47,382 nucleotides of DNA. It comes from Nitrosomonadales bacterium (GTDB lineage Bacteria; Pseudomonadota; Gammaproteobacteria; Burkholderiales; Gallionellaceae). Location of the stretch: positions 1 through 47,382 of the forward strand of contig JACREC010000008.1 in the NCBI GenBank assembly GCA_016218445.1. Direction: 5' to 3'. Under the pieces are notes generated by a model. It saw only the letters and a list, made by a program, of their open reading frames with translations. It was not told where the DNA came from and searched no databases. The translations under genes were made by a program, and so were the position numbers. Below are positions 16,423-24,467 of the stretch, piece by piece; positions within the stretch are counted from its first letter, which is position 1, and each line of letters starts with the position of its first letter.

Positions 16423-18225
16423 TCATGCTCCCTCCGTCTTCAAATGTGCGCCGGCATCGTCGCGCCCGGTCATCTGGCGCGCGCGCGCCAGCGCACCATC
16501 CAGATCGAAGGCCGGTTTGAATTCCAGCGATTTCAGGCGGCTCTCATAAGCCGGGCGGAAATGCCTGAGCGTGTGCAGCACCGGGTTGCAGGCGGTGCGC
16601 CCCAGCCCGCAGTGGGAACTGGTCTGCAACACCTGGTCCAGATTTTCGATTTCGTGCAGGTCATATTGTGTGCCATGCCCGGCGGCGATCTTGTCCATGG
16701 TCTGCTTCAGCAGCGCAGTCCCGACGCGGCACGGCGTGCAGAAACCGCAGCTCTCGTGGGCGAAGAAATGCACGAAGTTGCGTGCCACCTCGAACAGGTC
16801 GCGGCTGTCGTCGAACACCATGAACGCCCCGGCGGTGGGCAGGTCCTCGAAGCCCAGGCGATGGTCGAATTCGCTTGCGGCGACGCACACGCCGGAAGGG
16901 CCGCTGACCTGTACCGCGCGTGTATTCACCGCGCCGCAATCGGCCAGCACCTCGCGCACCGAGACGCCGAATGGATATTCATAGATGCCGGGGCGCGGAC
17001 AGTCGCCGGACACCGAGATCAATTTGCTGCCGGAGGATTTCGGCGTGCCGATAGCGCGATATTTCTCCGCGCCCATGTGGATGGCCAACGCTGCCGCACA
17101 GAAAGTCTCGACGTTGTCCAGCGCGGTCGGCTGTTGCAGATAGCCGTGGGTCACCGGGAACGGCGGTCGGTTGCGCGGCACGCCGCGCTTGCCTTCCAGC
17201 GATTCGATCAGCGCCGATTCCTCGCCGCAGATGTAGGCACCCGCGCCGAGGTGGATGACGATGTCGAAATCGAAGCCGGGCTGGCCGAGGATGTTCTTGC
17301 CCAGCAGCTTGTTTTCGCGGCGGCGTTGCAGGGCGGCCTGCAAGGGCTCGAGCAGGTAGCGGTATTCGCCGCGCAGGTAAAGATAACCGTGTTGCGCGCC
17401 GACTGCCAGCGCGCACAGCGTCATGCCCTCGAACACCAGGTCAGCCTGGCGGGTGAGCAGCACGCGGTCCTTGAAGGTGCCGGGCTCGCCCTCGTCGGCG
17501 TTGCACACCACATGGCGCGCCTCACCCGGCGCGTTGCGGCACGCCTCCCATTTCAGCCCCGCAGGAAAGCCCGCGCCGCCGCGCCCGCGCAGACCCGATT
17601 GCTTGATCTCCTCGATGATGTTTTCGCTGCCGAGCGTCAGTGCGGTACTCAGCACAGCGCCGGGTGCGAGGGTGTTGCCGAGCAAAGGGCCGCTGCGGCG
17701 GATGTTGTCGTCCACAGCAAAAAAATCGGATGGCCAGTCTGAAAGCGGCGTGCGGTTGCGGATCAGTTGACCGATCTCCTGCACGCGCTGCTGCGTCAAT
17801 CGAGTAATGGCGCGCCCGTTTACCAGCATCGCCGGCCCCTGATCGCACATGCCGGTGCAGGACGTGGTGTTGATACTGACCAGCCCGTCTTCCGAAACCT
17901 TGCCCTGTTGCAGCCAGAGTTGTCGGCACATTTCCTCCAGCAGTGGCTGGCTGCCCAACATGCGGTCGGTGATGTTATCCGAGAACAGCACACGGTATTC
18001 GCCGTGCGGCCGCAAATGCAGAAAGGAATAGAAACCGGCAACGCCTTCAATCCGCGCACGCGGAATGCCGAGCTTCACGCTGATATAACTGATGGCGGAC
18101 GGATGAATGTAACCGTAGTGTTCCTGCGCTTCACGCAGGATTTGCAAGAGGCTGGTCGCAGCATACCCGTGGCGCTCGAGTATCGGGCCTAGATAAGTGG
18201 CGTGCAAACCGGAATCTGATACCAT
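16423..18225 (-). CDS. hoxF: NAD-reducing hydrogenase diaphorase subunit HoxF
   Basis: The 600-residue flavoprotein binds NAD(H) and FMN and is a fusion of NuoE-like and NuoF-like parts. Residues 1-165 are the thioredoxin-like [2Fe-2S] part (SCTGMCDQGPAML). The NuoF-like part shows the NADH loop RGRGGAGFPAGLKW (about 212-225), the FMN motif NADEGEPGTFKDR, and the [4Fe-4S] motif ESCGFCTPC (about 489-497) with a later Cys in GLGRTACNP. I chose the ATG at 18225 because GGGGAG lies just before it and the length then matches Ralstonia HoxF (602). Earlier ATG (18261) and GTG (18318) codons are in frame but weaker. It starts the hox operon. Confidence 0.95.
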   Translation of the reverse strand: MVSDSGLHATYLGPILERHGYAATSLLQILREAQEHYGYIHPSAISYISVKLGIPRARIEGVAGFYSFLHLRPHGEYRVLFSDNITDRMLGSQPLLEEMCRQLWLQQGKVSEDGLVSINTTSCTGMCDQGPAMLVNGRAITRLTQQRVQEIGQLIRNRTPLSDWPSDFFAVDDNIRRSGPLLGNTLAPGAVLSTALTLGSENIIEEIKQSGLRGRGGAGFPAGLKWEACRNAPGEARHVVCNADEGEPGTFKDRVLLTRQADLVFEGMTLCALAVGAQHGYLYLRGEYRYLLEPLQAALQRRRENKLLGKNILGQPGFDFDIVIHLGAGAYICGEESALIESLEGKRGVPRNRPPFPVTHGYLQQPTALDNVETFCAAALAIHMGAEKYRAIGTPKSSGSKLISVSGDCPRPGIYEYPFGVSVREVLADCGAVNTRAVQVSGPSGVCVAASEFDHRLGFEDLPTAGAFMVFDDSRDLFEVARNFVHFFAHESCGFCTPCRVGTALLKQTMDKIAAGHGTQYDLHEIENLDQVLQTSSHCGLGRTACNPVLHTLRHFRPAYESRLKSLEFKPAFDLDGALARARQMTGRDDAGAHLKTEGA

Positions 18226-18275
18226 AAAAGCCGCTCCCCGGACTGGCGCATCCTCTTGCATGGGGATGCTTTTAC

Positions 18276-18295
18276 ACTGCCGGTAAGAAGGCAGT
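18276..18295. promoter_or_regulatory. Inverted repeat in the hoxF/potA divergent region
   Basis: ACTGCC and GGCAGT (18276-18281, 18290-18295) flank eight bases. The site lies 50-70 bases before the hoxF start and about 100 before potA, so it could be an operator or a leader hairpin. No regulator is known for it. Confidence 0.3.
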
Positions 18296-18361
18296 ATCGC
18301 AATCGTAGCCCGTTTCACTTTGAAAGCAAAGCGGGATTTTATGCAGTCAGAAACAGTTCGC

Positions 18362-18367
18362 TATAAT
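18362..18367 (+). promoter_or_regulatory. Candidate -10 box of the pot-hup-hyp operon
   Basis: A perfect TATAAT lies 27 bases before potA. No good -35 box is seen at 16-18 bases, so an activator may be needed, or this is chance. Confidence 0.4.
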
Positions 18368-18393
18368 ACCCGTCCATTACCAGGGGAGCCCGC

Positions 18394-19494
18394 ATGGCGC
18401 TGCTTGAAATCAAAAATGTAACTCGCCGCTTCGGCGATTTTGCTGCGGTGGACAACGTCAGTCTCAGCATCGAGGCGGGTGAATTCTTCACATTGCTCGG
18501 GCCGTCCGGCTGCGGCAAGACCACTATCCTGCGCATGATCGCGGGCTTCTATTTGCCCGATAGCGGGCAGATACTATTGGATGGCAAGGACCTGGCCGAC
18601 ACGCCGCCGGAGAAGCGTCCGGTGCGCACCGTGTTCCAAAGCTACGCGTTGTTCCCGCACATGACCGTGGCGCAGAACATCGCCTTCCCGCTCAAGATGG
18701 CGCGCTGTGCGCCGCAGGACATCCAGAAACGCACGCGCGAAACGCTGGAACAGGTGCGTCTCGCCGACAAGGCGGAGCATTACCCGAATGAGTTATCAGG
18801 CGGGCAGCAGCAACGCGTGGCGCTGGGACGCGCCCTTGTAAGCCACCCGCGCCTGCTGCTGCTGGACGAGCCGCTTGCCGCACTGGACGCAAAACTGCGC
18901 GAAGAAATGCAGCTCGAGCTGATCAGTTTGCAACGCGAAGTGGGCGTCACTTTCGTGTTTGTCACCCACGCCCAGGACGAGGCGCTGGCGTTGTCGCACC
19001 GTATCGCGGTGATGAACCGGGGGCGGGTGGAGCAAGTGGACGAGCCATCGAAGCTATACGGTTTTCCCCAAAGCCGTTTTGTCGCCGACTTCATCGGCCA
19101 CATCAACATGATGGATGCGCAGGTGATCGAAGCGGCGCATGGCCATACCCGCCTCGCCATTCCCGGCCTGGGCGAAATCACCGCGCCGCCGGTTGCCGGG
19201 GTGACGGCGGGCGGGCTGGCGTCCGGTGCCAAGGGCGCGTTCGCCATCCGCCCGGAACAGGTGCGCATCGGCATCCACGGTGAAGCGGCGGAACTGAAAA
19301 ACCACTTCCCGGGCGAAGTGCGCAACCTTCTGTATCGCGGCGATGTCACGGTGTACAAGGTGCATCTCGCCAACGGCCTGATGGTTGAGGCGCTGCTGCC
19401 CAATTCCGCGCCCGGGCGCGCCGAGATATTCGAGGTGGGCGATACGGTCAGTATCGGCTGGCGCCACGACGCAGGGGTGTTCTTGCATGCGTGA
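18394..19494 (+). CDS. potA: Polyamine-type ABC transporter ATP-binding protein PotA
   Basis: The 366-residue ATPase has Walker A GPSGCGKTT (about 34-42), the ABC signature LSGGQQQR, Walker B LLLLDEPLAAL and a C-terminal TOBE-like regulatory domain (about 240-360). It would energise uptake through PotB/PotC. The ATG at 18394 has AGGGGAG at 18382-18388. Its neighbours potB, potC and potD follow with overlapping ends, so the whole transporter is one translational unit. The gene is divergent from hoxF across 168 bases. Confidence 0.93.
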   Translation: MALLEIKNVTRRFGDFAAVDNVSLSIEAGEFFTLLGPSGCGKTTILRMIAGFYLPDSGQILLDGKDLADTPPEKRPVRTVFQSYALFPHMTVAQNIAFPLKMARCAPQDIQKRTRETLEQVRLADKAEHYPNELSGGQQQRVALGRALVSHPRLLLLDEPLAALDAKLREEMQLELISLQREVGVTFVFVTHAQDEALALSHRIAVMNRGRVEQVDEPSKLYGFPQSRFVADFIGHINMMDAQVIEAAHGHTRLAIPGLGEITAPPVAGVTAGGLASGAKGAFAIRPEQVRIGIHGEAAELKNHFPGEVRNLLYRGDVTVYKVHLANGLMVEALLPNSAPGRAEIFEVGDTVSIGWRHDAGVFLHA

Positions 19495-20398
19495 CAATCG
19501 CAGCAGATTATCGCCCGCCGCTCGCCTGACCAAGTGGCTGGTGAGCAGCCCGCCGTTTGCATTCCTGCTGCTGTTTTTCGTCGCGCCCGGCATCATCATG
19601 GTGTTCGCCTCATTCCGCTATCCCGGCGAGTTCGGCGGGCTGGCGCCGATCATCGCCGCCGACCCCAACACCTTGCACGGATTCACGCTGGAGACTTACC
19701 GCTTCTTTTTCGGCGATTTTATTTACACGGAAATTTTCGCCAAGTCTTTTCTGGTTGCGCTCGCCACCACGCTGATTTGCCTAATCATGGCTTATCCGCT
19801 CGCGCTGCTGATTGCGCGCAGCCCCAAAAACAGACGCGACTTGATGGTGCTGCTGGTCATCCTGCCGTTTGCCAGCAATTTCCTGATCCGCATTTATGCG
19901 TGGATGATCCTGCTCGGGCCGCAGGCTGCTCTCAGCCTGCTGGTCAACGGCCTGCTCGGCGCGTTCGGCGTGGCGCCGGTGCGCTTGCTGTTTTCGCCTT
20001 TCGCGGTGCTTGTCGCACTGGTGTACGTGCACCTGCCGTTCATGGTGCTGCCGCTGTACACCAATCTGGAAAAACATGATCCGGCGCTGCTCGATGCGGC
20101 GCGGGATCTGGGAGCGAATGCCTGGCAGCGCTTCTGGCGCGTGACTTTCCCGCTGTCGCTGCCCGGAATTTTTTCCGGTTCCACCCTGGTGTTCATTCCG
20201 GTGCTGGGCATGTTCGCCATCCCCGATATTCTCGGCGGCACCGGCGACATGCTGATCGGCAATCTGATAAAGGAACAGTTCCTCGGCACACGCGACTGGC
20301 CGTTCGGCTCCACGCTGTCCATCATGCTCACCATCACGGTGCTGGCCTGCGTCTGGTTTGCCGCCAGGCTCGGCGGCAGGAGGAGGCGCCATGCGTAA
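19487..20398 (+). CDS. potB: Polyamine-type ABC transporter permease PotB
   Basis: The 303-residue inner-membrane protein has six hydrophobic segments and the permease 'EAA' loop (LLDAARDLGANAWQRFWRVTFPLSLPGI, about residues 199-226) that contacts PotA. I use the ATG at 19487, which overlaps the end of potA by eight bases; the protein then starts MRDNRSRLSPAARL, a normal cytoplasmic lead. The C-terminus is very basic (GGRRRRHA). Confidence 0.92.
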   Translation: MRDNRSRLSPAARLTKWLVSSPPFAFLLLFFVAPGIIMVFASFRYPGEFGGLAPIIAADPNTLHGFTLETYRFFFGDFIYTEIFAKSFLVALATTLICLIMAYPLALLIARSPKNRRDLMVLLVILPFASNFLIRIYAWMILLGPQAALSLLVNGLLGAFGVAPVRLLFSPFAVLVALVYVHLPFMVLPLYTNLEKHDPALLDAARDLGANAWQRFWRVTFPLSLPGIFSGSTLVFIPVLGMFAIPDILGGTGDMLIGNLIKEQFLGTRDWPFGSTLSIMLTITVLACVWFAARLGGRRRRHA

Positions 20399-21182
20399 GG
20401 AGGCTGGGCGCAGGGGAATGGGGCTGTGGGTGGCCGCACTCGCGGTGTATGCTTTTCTGTACCTGCCGCTGCTCATCGTCGTCATTTATTCCTTCAACGA
20501 TTCGCGCCTCAACGCCGAGTGGGTGGGCTTCACCTGGCACTGGTACGACGTGCTGCTGCACGACGAAGACATGCTGGCGGCGGCGGGCAATTCTCTGCTC
20601 ATCGCTCTGACATCCAGCCTCATGACCACCATCCTCGGCACCATGGCGGGCATCGCCATGCACCGCTACCGGCTGAAGGCGCTGACCTTCATGGTGATGA
20701 CCCCGGTGGCGATGCCGGAAATCCTGCTCGGCGTGTCGCTGCTGCTGTTTTTCATCCAGATACTCAACCTCACCCTGGGCATGGTGTCCATCATTCTTGC
20801 GCACATCACCTTCTCCATCGGCTTCGTCGCCATCGTCGTGCGCACCAGCCTGGCCGGCATGGACGAAAGCATATTTGAGGCGGCGCGCGACTGTGGCGCC
20901 TCGCCCTGGAGAACCTTCCGCCACATTACCTTTCCGCTGATTTTGCCCAGTGTGGTTGCCGGCGGGCTGATGGCGTTCACGCTGTCCATAGACGATTTTG
21001 TCATCACCTTTTTTACTGCCGGAGTCGGCGTTTCCACATTGCCGCTGCGCATCTATTCGATGATCAAGATCGCCGTCACGCCCGAAGTGAACGCGGTATC
21101 CACCCTGCTGATGCTGCTTACCCTGGCGCTGATCGTGCTGGCTTCCCGGATTGCGCCGAGCGTGCTGCGGTTTAAAACATGA
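20391..21182 (+). CDS. potC: Polyamine-type ABC transporter permease PotC
   Basis: The 263-residue permease has six membrane segments and an EAA loop (IFEAARDCGASPWRTFRHITFPLILPSV). The motif SFNDSRLNAEWVGFTWHWY near residues 30-48 is typical of PotC/PotI. The ATG at 20391 is preceded by AGGAGG at 20381-20386 and overlaps potB by eight bases; an in-frame upstream start inside potB is less likely. Confidence 0.92.
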   Translation: MRKEAGRRGMGLWVAALAVYAFLYLPLLIVVIYSFNDSRLNAEWVGFTWHWYDVLLHDEDMLAAAGNSLLIALTSSLMTTILGTMAGIAMHRYRLKALTFMVMTPVAMPEILLGVSLLLFFIQILNLTLGMVSIILAHITFSIGFVAIVVRTSLAGMDESIFEAARDCGASPWRTFRHITFPLILPSVVAGGLMAFTLSIDDFVITFFTAGVGVSTLPLRIYSMIKIAVTPEVNAVSTLLMLLTLALIVLASRIAPSVLRFKT

Positions 21183-22237
21183 CGCGCGGCCTGCTGCTGT
21201 TCCTGCTGTTGCTGGCCGGAAATGCGCGGGCCGATGGTGTGCTGCATCTCTATAACTGGAACAACTACATCGCGGAGGAAACAATTGCGCGTTTCGAAGC
21301 GCAGTGTGCGTGCCGTGTGGTGCAGGATTATTATTCCGACAACGAGGAAATGCTGGCCAAGCTGGCGGCAGGCGCGAGCGGCTACGACATCATCGTGCCG
21401 ACCGGCAATGCGATGGAGTCGCTGATCCGGCAAAGGGCATTGCGCCCGCTCGACAAATCCATGCTGCCCAAGCTGAAAAATATCAACCCGGCTTACCTCG
21501 ACACGGCATTCGATCCGGGCAACCAGTTTTCCGTACCCTATGCCTACACCCTCACGCTGATCGGCTACAACGTCGAGAAAATGCGCGAACTGGGCCTGCC
21601 AACCGACACTTGGGCGGTGATCTTCGAGCCAAAATACCTGGAGAAAGTGAAAGGCCGCATCACCGTGCTCGATTCCCAGCGCGAACTGATTGCGGCGGCG
21701 CTGAAATACCTCGGCTACTCGGCCAACGACACCGACGAGGCGCACTGGAAGCAGGCGCGCGACCTGATCATCCGCGCCAAGCCCTATTGGGCGGCATTCA
21801 ACGCATCGAGCTATATCAAGGAGCTGACCGTCGGCGACATCTGGCTGGTGCACGGCTATTCCAATGACATCTTCCAGGCCAACCTCGACGCGCAAAATGC
21901 CGGCAGGAAATTCAGCATCGCTTCCAGCATCCCGAAGCAAGGCGCAGTGCTGTCGCTCGATTCCATGGTACTGCACAAGACCGGGCCGCAGCCCGATCTG
22001 GCGCACCAATTCATCAACTTCATGCTCGACGGCAAAAATTCCGCCGAGCTGACCAACCTGATCGGCTCCGGCAATCCCAATCTGGATGCGATGCGCTACA
22101 TCAAGCCGGAGATCGCGCAAAACCAGGCCATATTTCCCGACCCGCAACATCTGGCAAATCTGGAAATGCTGCGCGATCTTGACCGCAACCAGCGGCGTAT
22201 ACTGTCGCGCATCTGGACCGAAATCAAACTGAGATAG
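21179..22237 (+). CDS. potD: PotD/PotF-like periplasmic solute-binding protein
   Basis: The 352-residue protein starts with a signal peptide (MTRGLLLFLLLLAGNARA) and belongs to the spermidine/putrescine-binding family (extracellular solute-binding family 1). YNWNNYIAEET and the late SLDSMVL and GNPNLDA blocks align with PotD. The Asp of the 'DS' pair that binds amines is kept, but the aromatic residue before it in PotD (WMDS) is Leu here, and the second pocket Trp region reads LVHGYSN. The ligand may therefore differ from putrescine or spermidine. The start overlaps potC by four bases. Confidence 0.88.
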   Translation: MTRGLLLFLLLLAGNARADGVLHLYNWNNYIAEETIARFEAQCACRVVQDYYSDNEEMLAKLAAGASGYDIIVPTGNAMESLIRQRALRPLDKSMLPKLKNINPAYLDTAFDPGNQFSVPYAYTLTLIGYNVEKMRELGLPTDTWAVIFEPKYLEKVKGRITVLDSQRELIAAALKYLGYSANDTDEAHWKQARDLIIRAKPYWAAFNASSYIKELTVGDIWLVHGYSNDIFQANLDAQNAGRKFSIASSIPKQGAVLSLDSMVLHKTGPQPDLAHQFINFMLDGKNSAELTNLIGSGNPNLDAMRYIKPEIAQNQAIFPDPQHLANLEMLRDLDRNQRRILSRIWTEIKLR

Positions 22238-22246
22238 GAGAACCCC

Positions 22247-22852
22247 ATGAAACAATCTTCGCGGTGTTTGAAGTTTCTGCAATTGGCTACCGTGGCGCTG
22301 TTCGCCATTGGCATTCCATCGCTCGCCCATGCCCATGCCGGCATAGGCCATGCCAGCGGCTGGGCTCATGGGTTGTCCCATCCCGTCGGCGGGCTGGATC
22401 ATATCTGCGCGATGATTGCCGTCGGCCTGTGGGCTACCCAAATGGGAGGGCGCGCGATCTGGCTGGTGCCGCTCACCTTCGTCACCGTCATGGCGCTGGG
22501 CGGGGTTCTCGGCATGGCCGCCGTTCCCCTTGCCTACACCGAGCAGGGCATCGTCATGTCGCTGCTGGTTCTGGGCGTGTTGATTGCCGCCGCGATCCGG
22601 CTGCCGCTGGCCGTGAGCGCCGCTGTAGTCGGTGTATTTGCTGTATTCCACGGTTACGCGCACGGCGCCGAGATGCCGCAGAGCGCATCGGCTCTGGCCT
22701 ACGCAGCAGGGTTCATGCTGGCCACCGCTTTGCTCCATGCGTCCGGCATAGGCATGGCTTTATTCGCCAAAGGTATCGGTCGCGCGCAATGGCTGCGTCT
22801 TGCCGGCGCAGCGATTGCCTTGTGCGGCGGCGGTCTTTTGTTTGTGGGTTGA
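22247..22852 (+). CDS. hupE: HupE/UreJ-family nickel/metal permease
   Basis: The 201-residue protein has an N-terminal signal-like helix followed by six membrane segments. The family signature HPVGGLDH (about 44-51), with His and Asp proposed to bind nickel, is intact, and a second His-rich FHGYAHGAEMP motif lies near 124-134. HupE proteins bring in nickel for hydrogenase. TAGGAG, overlapping the potD stop, lies just before the ATG, so it is co-transcribed with the pot genes. Confidence 0.9.
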   Translation: MKQSSRCLKFLQLATVALFAIGIPSLAHAHAGIGHASGWAHGLSHPVGGLDHICAMIAVGLWATQMGGRAIWLVPLTFVTVMALGGVLGMAAVPLAYTEQGIVMSLLVLGVLIAAAIRLPLAVSAAVVGVFAVFHGYAHGAEMPQSASALAYAAGFMLATALLHASGIGMALFAKGIGRAQWLRLAGAAIALCGGGLLFVG

Positions 22853-22860
22853 TTTAACGC

Positions 22861-23202
22861 ATGCATGAAATGTCGCTGGCTGAAAGCGTGTTGCAGATCA
22901 TTGAAGAATCGGCACGCACGCAAAATTTCCAGCACGTGCGCACCGTGGTGCTGGAGATCGGCGCACTTGCCGCGGTGGAGCCGGATGCCATGCGGTTTTG
23001 TTTTGATGCCGTGACGCATGGCAGCATTGCCGAAGGCGCGCAACTGGAGATTCTCGACAAACCCGGTGAGGGATGGTGCGCGGAATGCAACAAGACCGTG
23101 CTGCTGTGCGAACGGTTTGGACTCTGCCCGGAGTGCGGTGGTGCGCATGTGAAAATTACCGGCGGCAGTGAAATGCGCATCAAGGATTTGGAAGTTGAAT
23201 AA
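22861..23202 (+). CDS. hypA: Hydrogenase nickel insertion protein HypA
   Basis: The 113-residue metallochaperone starts M-H-E-M; the amino-terminal His2 binds nickel. The zinc site is formed by WCAEC (about 73-77) and LCPEC (about 87-91). It delivers nickel to the large subunit with HypB. It starts eight bases after hupE. Confidence 0.96.
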   Translation: MHEMSLAESVLQIIEESARTQNFQHVRTVVLEIGALAAVEPDAMRFCFDAVTHGSIAEGAQLEILDKPGEGWCAECNKTVLLCERFGLCPECGGAHVKITGGSEMRIKDLEVE

Positions 23203-23221
23203 ACACCGTAGGGATTCCTTT

Positions 23222-23448
23222 ATGGGAGCCTCAAAAAATTCGTCACACCGGCCATCCCTCATCCCAACCTTCTCCCAGAGGGAGAAGGAGCGATTGCCTC
23301 CTCTCCCGCTCGCGGGAGAGGATTGAGGAGAGGGCGCCGGTGTCCAGCCTATCGAAGTGGGGTAAGCAGGCAATCCGCGAAGCGGATGCTCGCAAAATAC
23401 TGGATTCCGGCCTTCGCCGGAATGACAAAATATGAATTTTAGCGGTGT
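23222..23448. repeat. Composite repeat, third member of the TCTAAAAATTC family
   Basis: The left end ATGGGAGCCTCAAAAAATTC matches the terminal repeat of 2141-2405; the right end (GAATTTTAGCGGTGTTT) is degenerate. Inside are a CTCTCCCGCTCGCGGGAGAG hairpin (about 23301-23320), the GTAAGCAGGCAATCCGC module also found at 2350, and a GGCCTTCGCCGGAATGAC palindrome. It separates hypA from hypB. Confidence 0.75.
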
Positions 23449-23471
23449 TTTTATGAGAGGCAATAATATTC

Positions 23472-24323
23472 ATGTGTACTACTTGCGGCTGCGGCGGTGA
23501 CGATACGCTGATTAATGGTATAGCCGTGTCGCGGCGAAACCTCAATCGCCCTTCGAATCGGAATGGCGATGCGTCATCCGCCGGGCGTCTGCTGTTCCGT
23601 CCGCACCAACAACATCACCATCACGACCCTGCACCCGCCGATACAACGACACGCCGCATACAAGTCGAGCAAAACATCCTCGCCAAGAATGATGCGCTGG
23701 CTGCGGACAATCGCGCCCTCTTTACCGGGCACAACATCCTGGCGCTCAATCTGGTTTCCAGCCCCGGCTCCGGCAAGACCACGCTGCTGGTGCGCACCAT
23801 CGAAGCCCTCAAGGGGCAGGTGGCGATGGCCGTCATCGAAGGCGACCAGCAGACCGACAACGATGCCGAGCGCATCCGCGCCACCGGCGTGCAGGCCATC
23901 CAGATCAATACCGGTAAAGGGTGTCACCTCGACGCGGAGATGGTCGGCCATGCGCTGAAGCAAATGGCCTTGCCTGACGGGGCGCTGCTGTTCATCGAGA
24001 ACGTCGGCAATCTGGTGTGCCCCGCCGCGTTTGATCTGGGCGAGGCGGCCAAAGTCGTCGTGCTGTCGGTGACGGAGGGCGAGGACAAGCCGCTCAAGTA
24101 CCCCGACATGTTCCGCGCCGCGCGGCTCCTGCTGCTGAACAAGTGCGACCTGCTGCCGCACCTGTCTTTCGATATTGAACTCGCCGAGAGCCATGCCCGC
24201 CGCGTCAATCCGGATATCGAAATAATCCGCCTGTCGGCGACCAGCGGCGAAGGCATGCAGGCATGGTTGGACTGGCTAACGGCAGGTTACCGTAATGCGG
24301 TCGCTGGAAAACATCCCGCGTAG
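23472..24323 (+). CDS. hypB: Hydrogenase nickel incorporation GTPase HypB
   Basis: The 283-residue GTPase begins with MCTTCGCGG, the high-affinity nickel site, followed by a moderate His-rich linker (HQQHHHHDP, about 46-54) that may store nickel. The G domain shows the P-loop [11 protein letters not shown] (about 96-106), an ENVGNLVCP block and NKCDLL for guanine recognition. GTP hydrolysis drives nickel transfer from HypA. AGAGG lies 12 bases before the ATG. The TAG stop lies in the next repeat. Confidence 0.96.
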   Translation: MCTTCGCGGDDTLINGIAVSRRNLNRPSNRNGDASSAGRLLFRPHQQHHHHDPAPADTTTRRIQVEQNILAKNDALAADNRALFTGHNILALNLVSSPGSGKTTLLVRTIEALKGQVAMAVIEGDQQTDNDAERIRATGVQAIQINTGKGCHLDAEMVGHALKQMALPDGALLFIENVGNLVCPAAFDLGEAAKVVVLSVTEGEDKPLKYPDMFRAARLLLLNKCDLLPHLSFDIELAESHARRVNPDIEIIRLSATSGEGMQAWLDWLTAGYRNAVAGKHPA

Positions 24324-24420
24324 GGCGTCAATAAGCGTAGCGCATTGCGCCGAATGTGGCTCTATGGTGCAATGCGCTACGCCCTTCGACTGCGCTCAGG
24401 ACAGGCTTATTGCACCCTAC
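24320..24420. repeat. Inverted repeat GTAGGGYGYCAATAAGC family, overlapping the hypB stop
   Basis: The left end GTAGGGCGTCAATAAGC and right end GCTTATTGCACCCTAC form imperfect arms, with an inner GCGTAGCGCATTGC/GCAATGCGCTACGC pair. The element begins within the hypB stop codon. A short GGAGGGAGAGG repeat follows and leads into hypF. Confidence 0.7.
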
Positions 24421-24467
24421 CAAACCATTCCCTCTCTCTTGGAGGGAGAGGATTAGGGAGAGTGGGA

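Noticed and set aside
18240-18262. Sigma54-like GG...GC promoter before potA
   Set aside because: The spacing between GG and GC is 11 bases rather than the strict 10, and the flanking consensus is poor.
24345-24467. Longer start for HypF through the repeat region
   Set aside because: The extra residues are read from inverted repeats and do not resemble any HypF domain.
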